DNA of 64,000 bases. Source: Pseudolabrys sp. Root1462. Its GTDB lineage: Bacteria; Pseudomonadota; Alphaproteobacteria; Rhizobiales; Xanthobacteraceae. Position numbers and translations under genes: made by a program. Shown here in pieces: positions 27,315-36,608 of this stretch. Position 1 is the stretch's first letter. The number at the start of each line of letters is the position of its first letter. The DNA lies in contig NZ_LMFS01000004.1 in the NCBI RefSeq assembly GCF_001426945.1, positions 66,851-130,850 of the forward strand, in the 5' to 3' direction. The notes under the pieces were generated by a model, which did no database searches, had not been told where the DNA came from, and saw only the letters and a list, made by a program, of their open reading frames with translations.

Positions 27315-27701
27315 CTACCGGGTCATGCGGTCTTCAGCCTTGAAGTACTTGCGCGCGTGCGCCACTAACTGGCCGTCACTCGGATGGTCGATAGTCTCGA
27401 CGCCGGCGATCAGCTTCTTCAGCGCAGCGTCGTGGCCTTCGATGTGCTTCACCAGGTCGTTCTTGGCGCTGCCCGGGCCGGTGATCAGCACGGCGCCGGC
27501 ATCGGCAATGGCCTGCGCCACCGAATGCAGGAATTCGTGGTCGCCGGCGGCATTGCCGGCACCGATCGAACCCGCCTTGTGATGCAGGTGCTTGGCGGGC
27601 TTGTCCGGATGGATGGTGAGCTTGTCGACCTCGGCCGGGCTGAAATGAAAGACCCGCGCCTCCCGGTGGTCGATCCAGACAACGGCATGAAAATGGCTCA
27701 T
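27315..27701 (-). CDS. Small eRF1-domain / host-attachment-like protein
   Basis: 128 residues from the ATG at 27701, which has a GAAGGGAC ribosome site; a longer frame upstream is unlikely. It begins SHFHAVVWIDHREARVFHF, has a His-rich middle (HLHHKAGSIGAG) and ends with ITGPGSAKNDLVKHIEGH and TIDHPSDGQLVAHARKYF. This matches short proteins annotated as translational machinery or host-attachment family, built on the eRF1 domain-like fold that in larger proteins helps ribosome rescue. A ribosomal role is an inference; the actual function is not known. Confidence 0.75.
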   Translation of the reverse strand: MSHFHAVVWIDHREARVFHFSPAEVDKLTIHPDKPAKHLHHKAGSIGAGNAAGDHEFLHSVAQAIADAGAVLITGPGSAKNDLVKHIEGHDAALKKLIAGVETIDHPSDGQLVAHARKYFKAEDRMTR

Positions 27702-27888
27702 CGCTAACGTCCCTTCGCAATCAGACTTGTCAGCCGGGACCGTCCGGCTGTCTGAATATAATGCGTCCGGCCGCCCCCGCCTGCTTTGATCTAGCGCATG
27801 GTGACGAGGCCTCTTGATCGCCGGGCCGCAAACGGCTTGAACTGGTATGGCACGACCGGCGAAAAATCGCGGGCATTCGGGAGGGACC

Positions 27889-28674
27889 ATGCATTCGGGA
27901 CATAAGGTGGCGCTGGTCACCGGCGCGGCGCGCGGCATCGGGCTGGCCACCGCCAAGCGCTTTCTGGCCGAAGGCTACAAAGTCGCGCTGCTCGACATCA
28001 ATTCCGAGACCCTTCACGCCGCCCATGCCGCGCTCGCCGGCGATCATGACATCATGGCGATCGAATGCGACGTGTCGCAGCCGGACGCGGTGGCGTTGGC
28101 GTTCGATGCGGTCAGCCGCCAGTTCGGCCGGCTCGACGCGCTGGTCAACAATGCCGGCATCGCCATCTTCAAGCCGATCCTCGACGTCACCTTCGAAGAC
28201 TGGTCGCGCGTGCTGGCCGTCAATCTCAGCGGGCCGTTCATCTGCACGCAAGCCGCGGCACCGATGATGCGCGACCACGGCGGCGGCGCGATCGTCAACA
28301 TCACCTCGATCTCGGGCCTGCGCGCGTCAACCTTGCGGACCGCCTACGGCACCAGCAAGGCCGGGCTCGCTCACCTCACCAAACAGCAGGCGGCTGAGCT
28401 CGCGCAGTATGGCATCCGCGTCAATGCGGTGGCACCCGGACCGGTCGATACTGCGATGGCCAAAGCCGTGCACACGCCGGAGATCCGCGCCGACTATCAC
28501 GACCACATGCCGCTCAACCGCTACGGTCTTGAGGAAGAGCTCGCCGAGGCCATTTATTTCCTGTGCAGCGATCGGGCGAGCTACATCACCGGCCAGATCC
28601 TGTGCGTCGACGGCGGCTTCGATTCGACCGGCATCGGCCTGCCGACGCTCCGCAAGGACTTGCGCAACAGCTAG
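27889..28674 (+). CDS. SDR-family NAD(P)-dependent oxidoreductase
   Basis: 261 residues; the ATG at 27889 is preceded by GGGAGGGA, better than the ATG at 27847. Classical short-chain dehydrogenase: cofactor motif TGAARGIGLA (about 10-19), LVNNAGIAIF, catalytic Ser in NITSISGLRAS and YGTSK (about 155-159), then the C-terminal ITGQILCVDGGF. The Asp at the end of the second strand (ALLDINS) suggests NAD+ preference. The substrate is unknown. It runs tail to tail with a flavin monooxygenase gene, the two stop codons overlapping by 4 bp. Confidence 0.9.
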   Translation: MHSGHKVALVTGAARGIGLATAKRFLAEGYKVALLDINSETLHAAHAALAGDHDIMAIECDVSQPDAVALAFDAVSRQFGRLDALVNNAGIAIFKPILDVTFEDWSRVLAVNLSGPFICTQAAAPMMRDHGGGAIVNITSISGLRASTLRTAYGTSKAGLAHLTKQQAAELAQYGIRVNAVAPGPVDTAMAKAVHTPEIRADYHDHMPLNRYGLEEELAEAIYFLCSDRASYITGQILCVDGGFDSTGIGLPTLRKDLRNS

Positions 28675-29798
28675 GTTCTCGACGCCTCGTACCAGCCGAC
28701 AAACTCCGGCGACAGCTTGCGCAGCCGCTCGAGATCGACGCGACCGGAGCGCGTGATGTAGCTCATGGCGAAGTCGGCGGGCCTGAGCTTCATATGCTCG
28801 CCGAAATGCTCGTACCAGGTGGCGCTGTCATTGGCGCCGCCGACCAGCTTCTCCAGCACCGGGCGGCGCATCGCTTCATAGGCGGCGAAGGCCGCCGGGA
28901 TATCCTTCGGATGCGCAGCCAGCGCCTTGTCGAGCGCGATGGCGTCTTCCAGCGCCAGCCGGGTGCCGGAGCCGATGGAGAAATGCGCGGTGTGCAGGGC
29001 GTCGCCCATCAGCACGTATTTGCCGTGCGACCAGCGCGCATTATGCACCAGCGGGAATTGCCGCCAGATCGAATTGTTCGCGATCAGCGGCTCGCCATCG
29101 AGCGTCGCCGCGAAGACCTGCTCACAGAAAGCCTGCGATTGCGCGGCATCCATCTGTGCCAGACCAGCGCCGGCGAAGGTATCGGCTCCGGTCTCGACGA
29201 TGAAGGTCGAGCGGTCCGGCGCGTAGCGGTAATGATGCGCATTGAACGGGCCCCACTCGGTCTCGACGAAGGTTTGCGTCAGCGTCTCGAACACCTGCCC
29301 GGTGCCGAACCAGGCGAAGCGATTGGTCAAGTGACCGACACTGGCGCCGAGTTCGGCGGCATAAGTGCGGCGCACCAGCGAATTGACGCCGTCGGCGCCG
29401 ACGACGGCATCGAACTCAGACAGTTCGTCGAGCGAGCGCACCGCGCAACCGAAAATCGTCGTGGCGTTGACCGAGGCGGCGCGCGCCTGCAACAGCTGCA
29501 GGAGCTTCAGCCGCTCGATGGCGGCAAAGCCGACGCCGTCGATGACGCTGCGCCCGCGCGGATGGTTGAGCGTCATGTCGCGCCACGATTCCATAAACGG
29601 CACGATGGCGGCGTAGGTGTCCTCGTCATCCTCGCGGAGGAAGTCGAGCGCGCGATCGGAGAACACAACGCCGAAGCCGAAGGTGGCATCGGCCGCGTTC
29701 TGTTCGATCACGGTGACGTCGGCAGCCGGCGCGCGGCGCTTGATGAGGTAAGAGAGATAGAGGCCGGCCGGACCGGCGCCAAGGATCGCGATGCGCAT
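28671..29798 (-). CDS. FAD-dependent monooxygenase (acyl-CoA aromatic hydroxylase-like)
   Basis: 375 residues. Rossmann motif ILGAGPAGLYLSYLIKR at the N-terminus, EQN at the end of the second strand, DAVVGADGVNSLVR (DG motif, about 155-168) and GDALHTAHFSIGSGTRLALED (GD motif). The block DATFGFGVVFSDRALDFLRE resembles the N-terminal half of salicylyl-CoA 5-hydroxylase and 2-aminobenzoyl-CoA monooxygenase/reductase, but the C-terminal reductase half of the latter is absent. It may hydroxylate an aromatic CoA thioester. No thiolase or CoA ligase genes lie nearby to support a pathway. Confidence 0.85.
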   Translation of the reverse strand: MRIAILGAGPAGLYLSYLIKRRAPAADVTVIEQNAADATFGFGVVFSDRALDFLREDDEDTYAAIVPFMESWRDMTLNHPRGRSVIDGVGFAAIERLKLLQLLQARAASVNATTIFGCAVRSLDELSEFDAVVGADGVNSLVRRTYAAELGASVGHLTNRFAWFGTGQVFETLTQTFVETEWGPFNAHHYRYAPDRSTFIVETGADTFAGAGLAQMDAAQSQAFCEQVFAATLDGEPLIANNSIWRQFPLVHNARWSHGKYVLMGDALHTAHFSIGSGTRLALEDAIALDKALAAHPKDIPAAFAAYEAMRRPVLEKLVGGANDSATWYEHFGEHMKLRPADFAMSYITRSGRVDLERLRKLSPEFVGWYEASRT

Positions 29799-29866
29799 GG
29801 CGCGAGTGTGTCACACCACACGGGTGCGCGGTATCCGGTGCGAGACGAAAGATAATTCAGCTGTCG

Positions 29867-29898
29867 TTCCGGGGCGCGGCCTTCGGCGCGCCCCGGAA
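29867..29898. repeat. Intergenic palindrome beside the phosphomannomutase gene
   Basis: A perfect 12-bp stem, TTCCGGGGCGCG at 29867-29878 with CGCGCCCCGGAA at 29887-29898 and an 8-nt loop, lies 7 bp past the phosphomannomutase stop. It shares the TTCCGGG core of the other palindromes. It may protect or end the transcript; no T-run follows. Confidence 0.6.
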
Positions 29899-29905
29899 GA
29901 CGAGT

Positions 29906-31405
29906 TCAAATCGTCTGGTTGTACTCGCCGACGTCCGGGAAGGTCCGCAGCACGCCGTCGACGGACTTGAACATCTCGCGCATGCGCGCTTCGGACACCG
30001 GGCTCTCGACGACAACGACGAGCTCCGGCTTATTCGACGAGGCGCGTACCAGGCCCCAGGTGCCGTCTTCGACCGTGACGCGCACACCATTGACGGTGAC
30101 GAGGTCGCGGATCGGCTGGCCGGCAAAGCGCGAGCCATCCTTCTTCAGACCCTCGAAATGCTTCACCACCGCATCGACGATGCCGTATTTCTTTTCATCG
30201 TCACAATGCGGCGCCATGGTTGGCGAGCCCCAGGTCTTGGGGAGCGCCTTGCGCAGGTCCGCCATGGTCTTATCCGGGTTGCGGTCAAGCATGTCGCACA
30301 CCGCCAGCGCAAAGATCATGCCGTCGTCATAACCCCGGCCGAACGGGCGATTGAAGAAGAAGTGGCCGGACTTCTCGAAGCCCGCCACCGCGCCGAGTTC
30401 GTTGACACGGCGCTTGATATAGGAGTGGCCAGTCTTCCAGTAATCGACCTTGACGCCGTTCGCCTTCAGCACCGGATCGGTCAGAAACAGCCCGGTCGAT
30501 TTCACATCGACCACGAAGGTTGCATTCTTGTGCAGGCTCGACATGTCGCGCGCCAGCATCACGCCGACCTTGTCGGCGAAAATCTCCTCGCCCTCGTTAT
30601 CGACGACGCCGCAGCGGTCGCCATCGCCGTCAAAGCCGAGCGCAACGTCGGCTTTGTTCATCAACACCGCATCGCGCATCGCGTGCAGCATCTTCATGTC
30701 TTCGGTGTTCGGGTTGTAGCGCGGGAAGGTGTAATCGAGATTGCAGTCGAGCGGCACCACTTCGCAACCGATAGCTTCGAGAATGCGCGGCGCGAAGGCG
30801 CCGGCCGTGCCGTTGCCGCAGGCCGCCACGACTTTCAGCTTGCGCTTGATCTTCGGCCGCTTGGTCAGATCGGCGATGTAGCGATCGGGGAAATTCTCGA
30901 CGAACACATACGACCCGCCACCCTTCAGATCGAATTTGGCGCCGAGGACGATTTCCTTGAGCCGGGTCATCTCCTGCGGGCCGAAGGTCAGTGGCCGGTT
31001 GGCGCCCATCTTGACGCCGGTCCAGCCATTGTCGTTGTGCGAGGCCGTCACCATCGCGACGCAAGGCACGTCGAGATCGAACTGGGCGAAATAGGCCATC
31101 GGCGTGGTGCACAGACCGATGTCATGCACTTTGCAGCCGGCAGCCAGCAGGCCGGAGACCAAGGCCATCTTCACCGACGCCGAATAGCTGCGGAAATCGT
31201 GACCGGTGACGATCTCGGGCTTGACGCCCATTTCCTTGATCAGCGTCCCCAGGCCGATGCCGAGCGCCTGCACGCCCATCAGGTTGATTTCTTTTTCGAG
31301 CAGCCAGCGCGCGTCGTATTCGCGGAAGCCGGTCGGCTTCACCAGCGGCGAAGACTCGTAGGCATAGGTATTGGGCGTCAGCGCGGGCTTCGGGGTCGGA
31401 TACAT
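29906..31405 (-). CDS. Phosphomannomutase / phosphoglucomutase
   Basis: 499 residues from the ATG at 31405 (GAGGA ribosome site); longer upstream frame rejected. Alpha-D-phosphohexomutase family: catalytic Ser loop VTASHNDNGWTG (about 122-133), metal-binding loop FDGDGDRCGVVD (about 270), sugar-binding loop FEKSGHFFF and C-terminal phosphate loop RASSNKPELVVVVES. It interconverts 1- and 6-phosphates of mannose or glucose, feeding GDP-mannose or UDP-glucose for surface polysaccharides. The nearby UDP-glucose dehydrogenase fits that role. Confidence 0.93.
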   Translation of the reverse strand: MYPTPKPALTPNTYAYESSPLVKPTGFREYDARWLLEKEINLMGVQALGIGLGTLIKEMGVKPEIVTGHDFRSYSASVKMALVSGLLAAGCKVHDIGLCTTPMAYFAQFDLDVPCVAMVTASHNDNGWTGVKMGANRPLTFGPQEMTRLKEIVLGAKFDLKGGGSYVFVENFPDRYIADLTKRPKIKRKLKVVAACGNGTAGAFAPRILEAIGCEVVPLDCNLDYTFPRYNPNTEDMKMLHAMRDAVLMNKADVALGFDGDGDRCGVVDNEGEEIFADKVGVMLARDMSSLHKNATFVVDVKSTGLFLTDPVLKANGVKVDYWKTGHSYIKRRVNELGAVAGFEKSGHFFFNRPFGRGYDDGMIFALAVCDMLDRNPDKTMADLRKALPKTWGSPTMAPHCDDEKKYGIVDAVVKHFEGLKKDGSRFAGQPIRDLVTVNGVRVTVEDGTWGLVRASSNKPELVVVVESPVSEARMREMFKSVDGVLRTFPDVGEYNQTI

Positions 31406-31539
31406 CAAATCCTCGAATGGGATGGCTGGAAATTGGGCAGGACAATAGCGTTGGGGAAATTGCCACTTGATTACCCTAACGCTCAAGGAGACCAAATAGC
31501 TCCGTCCCGGGGCCGGAAAATGGCAGAATTCCACACGGG

Positions 31540-33993
31540 TCAGGTGCCGCGCGGTTTGGCCCGGCGGGTCGGCGCGGCCGAAGCCGGATCGTCCGGCCAG
31601 GGGTGCCTTGGATACCGCCCGCGCATGTCGGCGCGGACGTCGGCATAGGAGCCGCGCCAGAAGCCCGGAAGGTCGCGCGTGATCTGCACCGGCTTGTGAC
31701 CGGGCGACAGCAATTCGATGACCAGCGGAATGCGCCCCGCCGCGATCGAGGGGTGCTGTGCCAGGCCGAACAATTCCTGCAATCGGATTGAGATCGTCGG
31801 CCCCTGCTCGGCTTCGTAGTCGATCGTCGCGTGGGTGCCGGTCGGCGCGGTGAAATGCATCGGCGCCTCCTCGTCGAGGCGGCGGCGCATATTCCACGGC
31901 ACCTGGTTGCTCACGGCATCGAACAAGTCGCCGGCCGAAATCTGGCCACGGGACGTCTTGTCTATCAGCAACGGCTCGAGCCAGTCTGCGGCGCTTTGCG
32001 CAAGACCTTCGTCGGATAGATCCGGCCACTCGTCACCTTCGGCGCGGCGTAGAAACTGAACGCGGGTGCGCAGTTGCAACGCCGCCTTGCTCCAATCGAG
32101 TTTGCCGAGACCTTGCGCGATCAGGCCCTGTGCGAAAATGTGGGCGGTGTCGGCGTCTGGCGAGACCTGTTTGATCTGCTCCGCGAGCACGATCGATCCG
32201 AGCCGCCGCGTGCGCCGCGCCCGCAACGAAGCGGTGGCATTGTCGAAGGTTACGGCATCGCGGTCCTCGATCTTGTCGGCGAAACGCTGCTCGATCTCGC
32301 TGAGCGCCATCGGCGCCGCCAGCACGATGCGGCTGGCATTGGCCGTTCCGGTCAGTTCAGCGACGACGATGAACGGCTCACGCGCCAGCGCGGACGTCTG
32401 ATCCACCAGACCACCGCGGCCATTGGCCAGCAGGAAAGCGCCGCCGGCGCCGCGGTTCTTCGCGACGCGGTCGGGGTAGGCAAGCGCCAGAACGGCGCCG
32501 ACAGACATGTCGCCATCGCCATTGCCGGACGCCCATCGCTTCGCCATGGCCCGCGCATCCTCGGCGCGGCGCGAGCGGTCGCGGCGGAACTGGTCGAGAC
32601 GATGGGTCAGATCGACATCGTCGCCGCCGAGGCCGCGCTCGGTCAGAATGGCGGCGATATTCGCCGCCTGCGCGCCCGCGCCCTCGGCTCCGGCATCGAC
32701 CACCATGCGCGCCAGCCGCGGCGGCAAAGGCAGCGCCCGCAACTTGCGGCCTTCCCCGGTGATGCGGCCCTGCGCGTCGAGCGCGCCGAGCTCGGCGAGC
32801 AGCGCACGCGCTTCCTTCATCGCCGCCTGCGGCGGAGCGTTGAGAAAGGCGAGCTTGCCAGTATCGCTCGCGCCCCATTGCGCCAGGTCGAGCACGAAAC
32901 TCGACAGGTCGGCCGACAGGATTTCCGGCCGCGTATAGGCATCGAACGATCCGGTCTGCGGCTCGTCCCACAGCCGGTAGCACACACCCGGCTCGGTGCG
33001 GCCGGCGCGACCGCGCCTTTGATCCGCGGCGGCGCGCGACACGCGCACGGTCTCGAGCCGCGTCAGCCCGACATCCGGCTCGTAGCGCGGCACACGGGAC
33101 AGGCCCGAATCGATCACCACGCGCACGCCTTCGATGGTCAGCGACGTCTCGGCGATCGAGGTCGCCAGCACGATCTTGCGTTTGCCTTTCGGCGTCGGAG
33201 AAATGGCCCGATCCTGGTCGCGCGCCTCGAGCGCGCCATAGAGCGCGACGATATCGACGTCCGGATCGCGCACGTCGTCTTTCAGCATGGCTTCGGTGCG
33301 GCGGATTTCGCCGGCGCCGGGCAGAAACACCAGCAGCGAACCGGTGTCGGCGCGCAACGCGCGCTTGACCGCATCCGCCACCTGCCGCTCGATGCGCTCG
33401 CGCGGGTCGCGGCCGAGATAGCGCGTCTCCACCGGAAAAGCGCGGCCCTCGCTCTCGACGACCGGCGCATCGCGCAGCAGCGCCGCGACGCGCGCGCCGT
33501 CGAGCGTCGCCGACATCACCAGAACCTTGAGATCCTCGCGCAGACCTTCCTGCACGTCCCGCGCCAAAGCAAGGCCAAGGTCGGCGTCGAGCGAGCGCTC
33601 GTGGAATTCGTCGAACAGCACCGCGGCAATGCCGTCGAGCGAGGGATCGTCGAGCACCAGTCGTGTGAACACGCCTTCGGTGACGACCTCGATGCGGGTC
33701 TTCCTGGAGATCTTGGAGCCGAAGCGCACGCGCAGGCCGACGGTATCGCCGACCTGCTCGCCCAGGGTTGCCGCCATGCGCGCAGCTGCGGCGCGGGCGG
33801 CGAGCCGGCGCGGCTCGAGCAGCAGGATCTTCCTGTCTTTTGCCCACCGCTCATCGAGCAGCACCAGCGGCACGCGGGTGGTTTTGCCGGCGCCCGGCGG
33901 CGCCACCAGCACAGCGGCCTCGCGCGCACGCAACGCCTCAAGAAGGCGCGGCAGCGCATCGTCGATGGGGAGCGGTGAATCAAATTTCTGCAT
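31540..33993 (-). CDS. hrpB: ATP-dependent RNA helicase HrpB
   Basis: 817 residues, the standard HrpB length. Motif I APPGAGKTTRVPLVLLD (about 38-54), motif II DEFHERSLDADLG (DEFH in place of DEAH), motif III SATLDG, helicase C with TSIAETSLTIEGV and QRRGRAGRTEPGVCYRLW, then HA2 and the HrpB C-terminal domain ending in HKPVQITRDLPGFWRGSYADV. It is a cytoplasmic DExH-box helicase of poorly defined RNA role in proteobacteria. It lies between two sugar-nucleotide genes on the same strand with gaps of about 60 and 135 bp. Confidence 0.95.
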   Translation of the reverse strand: MQKFDSPLPIDDALPRLLEALRAREAAVLVAPPGAGKTTRVPLVLLDERWAKDRKILLLEPRRLAARAAAARMAATLGEQVGDTVGLRVRFGSKISRKTRIEVVTEGVFTRLVLDDPSLDGIAAVLFDEFHERSLDADLGLALARDVQEGLREDLKVLVMSATLDGARVAALLRDAPVVESEGRAFPVETRYLGRDPRERIERQVADAVKRALRADTGSLLVFLPGAGEIRRTEAMLKDDVRDPDVDIVALYGALEARDQDRAISPTPKGKRKIVLATSIAETSLTIEGVRVVIDSGLSRVPRYEPDVGLTRLETVRVSRAAADQRRGRAGRTEPGVCYRLWDEPQTGSFDAYTRPEILSADLSSFVLDLAQWGASDTGKLAFLNAPPQAAMKEARALLAELGALDAQGRITGEGRKLRALPLPPRLARMVVDAGAEGAGAQAANIAAILTERGLGGDDVDLTHRLDQFRRDRSRRAEDARAMAKRWASGNGDGDMSVGAVLALAYPDRVAKNRGAGGAFLLANGRGGLVDQTSALAREPFIVVAELTGTANASRIVLAAPMALSEIEQRFADKIEDRDAVTFDNATASLRARRTRRLGSIVLAEQIKQVSPDADTAHIFAQGLIAQGLGKLDWSKAALQLRTRVQFLRRAEGDEWPDLSDEGLAQSAADWLEPLLIDKTSRGQISAGDLFDAVSNQVPWNMRRRLDEEAPMHFTAPTGTHATIDYEAEQGPTISIRLQELFGLAQHPSIAAGRIPLVIELLSPGHKPVQITRDLPGFWRGSYADVRADMRGRYPRHPWPDDPASAAPTRRAKPRGT

Positions 33994-34052
33994 CGATGCC
34001 GGCCACTCTTCCCCTCTCGCACAAGGGGAGAGGGGAAGAAAGAGGGCCTGCG

Positions 34053-35366
34053 TTAGCCCTTCTTCCCCCGCCCGACACCCTCATAGACGAAGCCATGACG
34101 GGTAAGTTCGTCGGGCCGGTAGATGTTGCGCAGGTCGACCAGCACGGGCTTGGCCATCACCGACTTGAGCCGGACGAAATCGAGCGCGCGAAACTGCTCC
34201 CATTCGGTGACAATCACCAGCGCCGAGGCGCCTTCGGCACAGTCATAGGCATCGCGACAATAGGTGACGTCCGACAGATAATCCCGGGCCGCTTCCATGC
34301 CGACCGGATCGTAGGCGCGCACCTGTGCCCCCAAGTCGTGCAGCGCCGCGATCAACGGGATCGACGGCGCCTCGCGCATGTCGTCGGTGTTCGGCTTGAA
34401 GGTCAGCCCCAGCACCGCGACGGTCTTGCCGCGAATGTCGCCATTGAGCGCATGCGCGACCTTGCGCGCCATCGCCCGCTTCCGGTTGTCGTTGACCGCG
34501 ACCACGGCCTCGACGATGCGCAGCGGCGTGTCGTGATCCAACCCGGTTTTCAGCAACGCCAGCGTGTCCTTGGGGAAGCACGAGCCGCCATAGCCCGGGC
34601 CGGCATGCAGGAACTTGGAGCCGATGCGGTTGTCCAGGCCGATGCCGCGCGCGATCTCCTGCACATCGGCGCCGGCCTTCTCGGCGAGATCCGCGATCTC
34701 GTTGATGAAGGTGATCTTGGTGGCGAGAAACGCATTGGCCGCGTATTTGATCAGCTCCGCCGTACGGCGCCCGGTGAACATGATCGGCGAGCGGTTGAGG
34801 TAAAGCGGCCGGTAGAGTTCGGTCATCACCGCCTTGGCGCGCTCATCGTCGGTGCCGACGACGATGCGATCGGGATGTTTGAAGTCCTGGATCGCCGCAC
34901 CTTCGCGCAGGAATTCCGGGTTGGACACCACCGCGACTTCGGCATCGGGCCGCGTTTCACGGATAACTCGCTCGACCTCGTCGCCGGTGCCGACCGGCAC
35001 CGTCGATTTGGTAACGACCACGGTGAAGCCGCCGAGCGCCGCGCCGATCTCCTTGGCCGCCTCGTAGACGAAGGACAGGTCGGCATGGCCGTCGCCGCGA
35101 CGCGACGGTGTGCCGACGGCGATGAACACCGCGTCGGCGCCTTTGACTGCCGCGGCAAGGTCGGTGGTGAACTTGAGCCGCCCGGCCTTGGCGTTGGCGG
35201 CGACCAGTTCGGTCAGCCCCGGTTCGTAGATCGGTACCGCGCCGCCATTGAGCGAATTAATCTTACCTTTGTCTTTATCGACGCAGGTCACCTCATGGCC
35301 GAAGTCGGCGAAGCAGGCCCCCGACACCAGTCCCACATAGCCAGAGCCGATCATCGCAACGCGCAT
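34053..35366 (-). CDS. ugd: UDP-glucose 6-dehydrogenase
   Basis: 437 residues. N-terminal NAD motif MIGSGYVGLVSGACFA, EPGL, VAVGTPS-type FIAVGTPSRRGDG, KSTVPVGT, SNPEFLREGAAI, and the catalytic Cys in GPGYGGSCFPKDTLAL (about 262), then LTFKPNTDDMREAPS. It oxidises UDP-glucose to UDP-glucuronate for exopolysaccharide or lipid A decoration. Divergent from a membrane acyltransferase gene across 142 bp, which may modify the same polymers. The end of the gene is 59 bp from hrpB. Confidence 0.95.
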   Translation of the reverse strand: MRVAMIGSGYVGLVSGACFADFGHEVTCVDKDKGKINSLNGGAVPIYEPGLTELVAANAKAGRLKFTTDLAAAVKGADAVFIAVGTPSRRGDGHADLSFVYEAAKEIGAALGGFTVVVTKSTVPVGTGDEVERVIRETRPDAEVAVVSNPEFLREGAAIQDFKHPDRIVVGTDDERAKAVMTELYRPLYLNRSPIMFTGRRTAELIKYAANAFLATKITFINEIADLAEKAGADVQEIARGIGLDNRIGSKFLHAGPGYGGSCFPKDTLALLKTGLDHDTPLRIVEAVVAVNDNRKRAMARKVAHALNGDIRGKTVAVLGLTFKPNTDDMREAPSIPLIAALHDLGAQVRAYDPVGMEAARDYLSDVTYCRDAYDCAEGASALVIVTEWEQFRALDFVRLKSVMAKPVLVDLRNIYRPDELTRHGFVYEGVGRGKKG

Positions 35367-35508
35367 TTTCTAAACCGTATCCGAGAGCAAGATAGTTAAT
35401 CGATCGCGGCTGCCGCCCATGCCCGCTCCTTAGCAGAGCGCCCGACCGGAAGCGAGAGAGCCCCAAGTCGGGCCGATTTTCTGCGATTCTGTAAAGAGGA
35501 AAGAAACG

Positions 35509-36603
35509 TTGGCCTGTCATAAGCCTATCATGAACGGGACCGATAAAATGCCAGTACAAATGCATGATGGGCGCGTCGACTGGGTCGACTACGCCAAGGG
35601 TTTCTGCATCGTCTTCGTGGTGATGATGCACTCGGTGCTCGGCGTCGAAGCCGCCGCCGGCCAAACCGGCTGGATGAATCATGTCGTCGAGTTCGCGCGG
35701 CCGTTCCGCATGCCGGACTTCTTCATGATCTCGGGCTTGTTCCTCGCCAATGTCATCGACCGCGACTGGCGCACGTATCTGGACCGCAAGGTCGTCCACT
35801 TCTTCTATTTCTATCTGCTGTGGACGGCGATCCAGTTCGCCTTCAAGGCGCCGGGCTTCATCGCCGAGCAGGGCGTGGCCGGCGTGGTGCACGCCTATCT
35901 CATGTCGTTCATCGAGCCGTTCGGCACGCTGTGGTTCATCTACCTGCTGCCGATCTTTTTCGTCTTCATCAAGCTCACCAAGCGCGTACCGTGGCCGGTG
36001 CTGTGGCTCATCGGCGCCGCCATGGAGATCTCGCACGTCGAGACCGGCTGGATGATTCCGGACGAATTCGCCGCGCGCTTCATCTACGTCTATACCGGCT
36101 ACATCGCCGCGCGTTACATCTTCGCCGTGACCGCATGGGCGCAGGCGAGGCCCCAACTCGGCATGGCTGCGCTGGTGGTCTGGGGCATCGTCAATGGGCT
36201 TATGGTCAAGGCCGGTGTGGCCGCCCTGCCCTTCTACTCACTGGCGCTCGGCCTTGTCGGCGCGGCGGCGGTCGCCACGATCGCCTCGCTGCTGTCGCTG
36301 CATGACGTGTTCAAGCCGCTGCGCTATTGCGGCCGCAACTCGATCGTCATTTATCTGGCCTTCTTCCTGCCGATGGCGGCCTCGCGCGCGGTGCTGCTCA
36401 AGACCCATATCATCACCGACATCGGCACCATTTCGGTGCTCGTCACCGCGGCCGGCGTGATCGGTGCGCTGATAGTGTACTGGGCGGTGCGCGGCACATT
36501 CCTGAAGTTCCTGTTCGAGCGGCCGGCCATATTCTGGCTGGTACCGAAGAAGGAGAAATCGGCCGAGAAGAAGCCCGAGTTCACGCTGCAGCCGGCGGAG
36601 TAG
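35509..36603 (+). CDS. Membrane acyltransferase family 3 (OafA/NodX-type)
   Basis: 364 residues. A TTG at 35509 lies 8 nt after AGAGGA and is the best-supported start; ATGs at 35530 and 35548 lack a good ribosome site. About ten transmembrane helices. The N-terminal DWVDYAKGFCIVFVVMMHS (about 25-43) carries the family His, and FRMPDFFMISGLFLA the conserved F-F-SG block. Such proteins O-acetylate or succinylate surface polysaccharides. The C-terminus is a charged cytoplasmic tail (KKEKSAEKK). Position opposite ugd supports a polysaccharide role. Confidence 0.88.
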   Translation: MACHKPIMNGTDKMPVQMHDGRVDWVDYAKGFCIVFVVMMHSVLGVEAAAGQTGWMNHVVEFARPFRMPDFFMISGLFLANVIDRDWRTYLDRKVVHFFYFYLLWTAIQFAFKAPGFIAEQGVAGVVHAYLMSFIEPFGTLWFIYLLPIFFVFIKLTKRVPWPVLWLIGAAMEISHVETGWMIPDEFAARFIYVYTGYIAARYIFAVTAWAQARPQLGMAALVVWGIVNGLMVKAGVAALPFYSLALGLVGAAAVATIASLLSLHDVFKPLRYCGRNSIVIYLAFFLPMAASRAVLLKTHIITDIGTISVLVTAAGVIGALIVYWAVRGTFLKFLFERPAIFWLVPKKEKSAEKKPEFTLQPAE

Positions 36604-36608
36604 TCCTC

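Noticed and set aside
31406..32029. N-terminal extension of the phosphomannomutase frame
   Set aside because: The extension overlaps the 3' end of hrpB in another frame, and the family N-terminus begins near the ATG at 31405 with its own ribosome site.
32074..33978. Plus-strand open frame of 634 codons opposite hrpB
   Set aside because: Shadow of the helicase gene, which has all its motifs on the minus strand.
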